Positions 7,412 to 8,149 of a DNA stretch of 8,149 bases are shown here, piece by piece. The stretch lies in assembly GCA_044227705.1 (NCBI GenBank), contig JBGAWE010000214.1, positions 1-8,149 on the forward strand, written 5' to 3'. The notes beneath the pieces are model-generated. The model did not search any database. It saw nothing but the letters and a program-made list of their open reading frames with translations, and had not been told where the DNA came from. The stretch's first letter is position 1. Every line of letters begins with the position of its first letter. Source of the DNA: JANOQP01 sp044227705. GTDB taxonomy: Bacteria; Bacteroidota; Bacteroidia; Chitinophagales; Saprospiraceae. The position numbers and the translations under genes were made by a program.

Positions 7412-7444
7412 GCCACCGAGCCTCTGCGGCAAATCCCCGGTGGC
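7412..7444. repeat. Inverted repeat in the leader region of the OmpA-family gene
   Basis: GCCACCG (7412-7418) and CGGTGGC (7438-7444) form a perfect 7-bp stem around a 19-base loop that can itself fold (GCC/GGC). The downstream arm ends 47 bases before the ATG at 7492. It could be a 5' leader structure, a protein-binding palindrome, or part of a dispersed intergenic repeat. The rest of the 265-base gap 7227-7491 shows no convincing gene. A 36-codon frame starting with ATGAAAAAAACA at 7391 overlaps the OmpA start and has no supporting features. Confidence 0.45.
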
Positions 7445-7491
7445 ACAGATTTTGGAAACCGACGATTTGACATTTTAAACCGATTTACATC

Positions 7492-8149
7492 ATGCGAAAT
7501 TTAATCCTCGCAGCGGCGCTTTCTCTGTTTGTGACCGCCTTGTCCCATGCCCAGAACCAGACCAACCGCAACGCCATATCGGCGCGGCTCAACTTCTTCG
7601 ACTACGGCTACCTCTCCGACGAGCAGACGCTCCATTTGAGCGAGGGCTTCGAGGTCGGCTACTGGCGCAGCCTGCTGCCGTTCATCAACGTCGGCTTGCC
7701 GGTCAAGGTCGGCATAGCGCGGCTGCCGTTTGCGAAGAACAACGAGAACACCGTCACCGCAAGCTTCGACGGCATCGTGCAGCTCCAGCAGATGCGCGAC
7801 AAGGGCCTCGTCTCGCCCTTCCTCTTCGGCGGAGGCGGCGTGACGCTCGAGAGCGGCGGCGGCGGGGCCATAATCAATGTGCCGGTTGGCGCGGGGGTCA
7901 ACTTCCGCGTCTCGAAGTACGCCTTCATCAGCCCGCAGTTCGAGTACCGGAAGGCTTTGCAGAAGAGCAACCGCGACCACGTCGCGGCGGGCATCGGCTT
8001 CGTCTACCTCCTTCACCCCGCGCCGCCGGACACCTCGGTCGTCGTGGAAAATTCCAAAAAGGACAGCGACGGCGACGGCGTGCTCGACTTCACCGATGCT
8101 TGCCCCGATGCCATCGGAACGGCCGCGACCTTCGGCTGCCCAGACAAGG
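7492..8149 (+). CDS. OmpA-family outer-membrane protein with TSP3 repeat (3' partial)
   Basis: The ATG at 7492 opens a frame that runs off the window after 219 full codons. Residues 1-20 are a signal peptide (MRN, hydrophobic LILAAALSLFVTAL, then SHA before Q21). Residues about 25-180 alternate short amphipathic strands rich in Gly and aromatics (ISARLNFFDYGYL, FEVGYWRSLLPFINVGLPVK, SPFLFGGGGVTL, NVPVGAGVNFRV, FISPQFEYRKAL, VAAGIGFVYLL), fitting an 8-stranded outer-membrane barrel. After a Pro-rich linker, residues about 191-218 are a thrombospondin type 3 repeat (DSDGDGVLD, DACPDAIGT, FGCPD), where Asp side chains bind calcium. In Bacteroidota this order usually leads to a C-terminal OmpA peptidoglycan-binding domain, which would lie beyond the window. 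The likely role is tethering the outer membrane to the cell wall. Codon use is GC-rich like the helicase and kinase. The antisense frames across this region are shadows. Confidence 0.92.
   Translation, partial: MRNLILAAALSLFVTALSHAQNQTNRNAISARLNFFDYGYLSDEQTLHLSEGFEVGYWRSLLPFINVGLPVKVGIARLPFAKNNENTVTASFDGIVQLQQMRDKGLVSPFLFGGGGVTLESGGGGAIINVPVGAGVNFRVSKYAFISPQFEYRKALQKSNRDHVAAGIGFVYLLHPAPPDTSVVVENSKKDSDGDGVLDFTDACPDAIGTAATFGCPDK

Noticed and set aside
7391..7501. Small open frame beginning ATGAAAAAAACA upstream of and overlapping the OmpA start
   Set aside because: It is only 36 codons, has no signal or domain, and overlaps an inverted repeat. Chance is the simpler explanation, though a leader peptide cannot be excluded.
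7501..8016. 171-codon open frame on the minus strand
   Set aside because: The + strand carries a clear signal peptide, barrel and TSP3 repeat over the same bases. The minus frame is a shadow.

Overview
The window looks like a piece of a fairly GC-rich Bacteroidota chromosome, possibly from the Saprospiria/Chitinophagia side. The reasons are a propeller–Y_Y_Y–LytS-type histidine kinase, an OmpA-type barrel followed by a thrombospondin type 3 (TSP3) calcium repeat, signal peptides ending in A|Q, and no Shine-Dalgarno motifs before the starts. The phylum call is inference from gene style. All recognisable genes are on the + strand. I see no tRNA, rRNA, CRISPR array or insertion sequence.

Layout. 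Positions 1-2280 are the 3' part of a large membrane sensor histidine kinase whose start lies outside the window. Positions 2483-3328 are a noticeably AT-richer gene for a small exported, beta-strand-rich protein. Its natural ATG is followed at once by TAA, while the rest of a textbook signal peptide continues in frame, so it carries an apparent nonsense change at codon 2. A GC hairpin with a T-run ends that gene. Positions 3429-7226 hold one very large superfamily 1 helicase (about 1264 residues if repaired). It has a DUF4011-like N-terminus, Walker A, a long helical insertion, the Walker B to motif VI half, and a C-terminal Vsr-like nuclease fold whose catalytic residues appear to be missing. 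The frame is disturbed between about 5627 and 5772 by compensating indels that leave a TGA at 5676, so a gene finder reports two proteins. Positions 7492-8149 start an OmpA-family outer-membrane protein that runs off the right edge.

How they relate. The genes look like separate transcription units, not one pathway: spacing is about 100-270 bases and there are terminator-like hairpins between some of them. The kinase has no response regulator in view. The helicase is of the COG1112 type, which turns up both alone and in anti-phage systems, but no other defence gene is visible here. The most notable points are the two broken reading frames and the helicase with a decayed nuclease domain.
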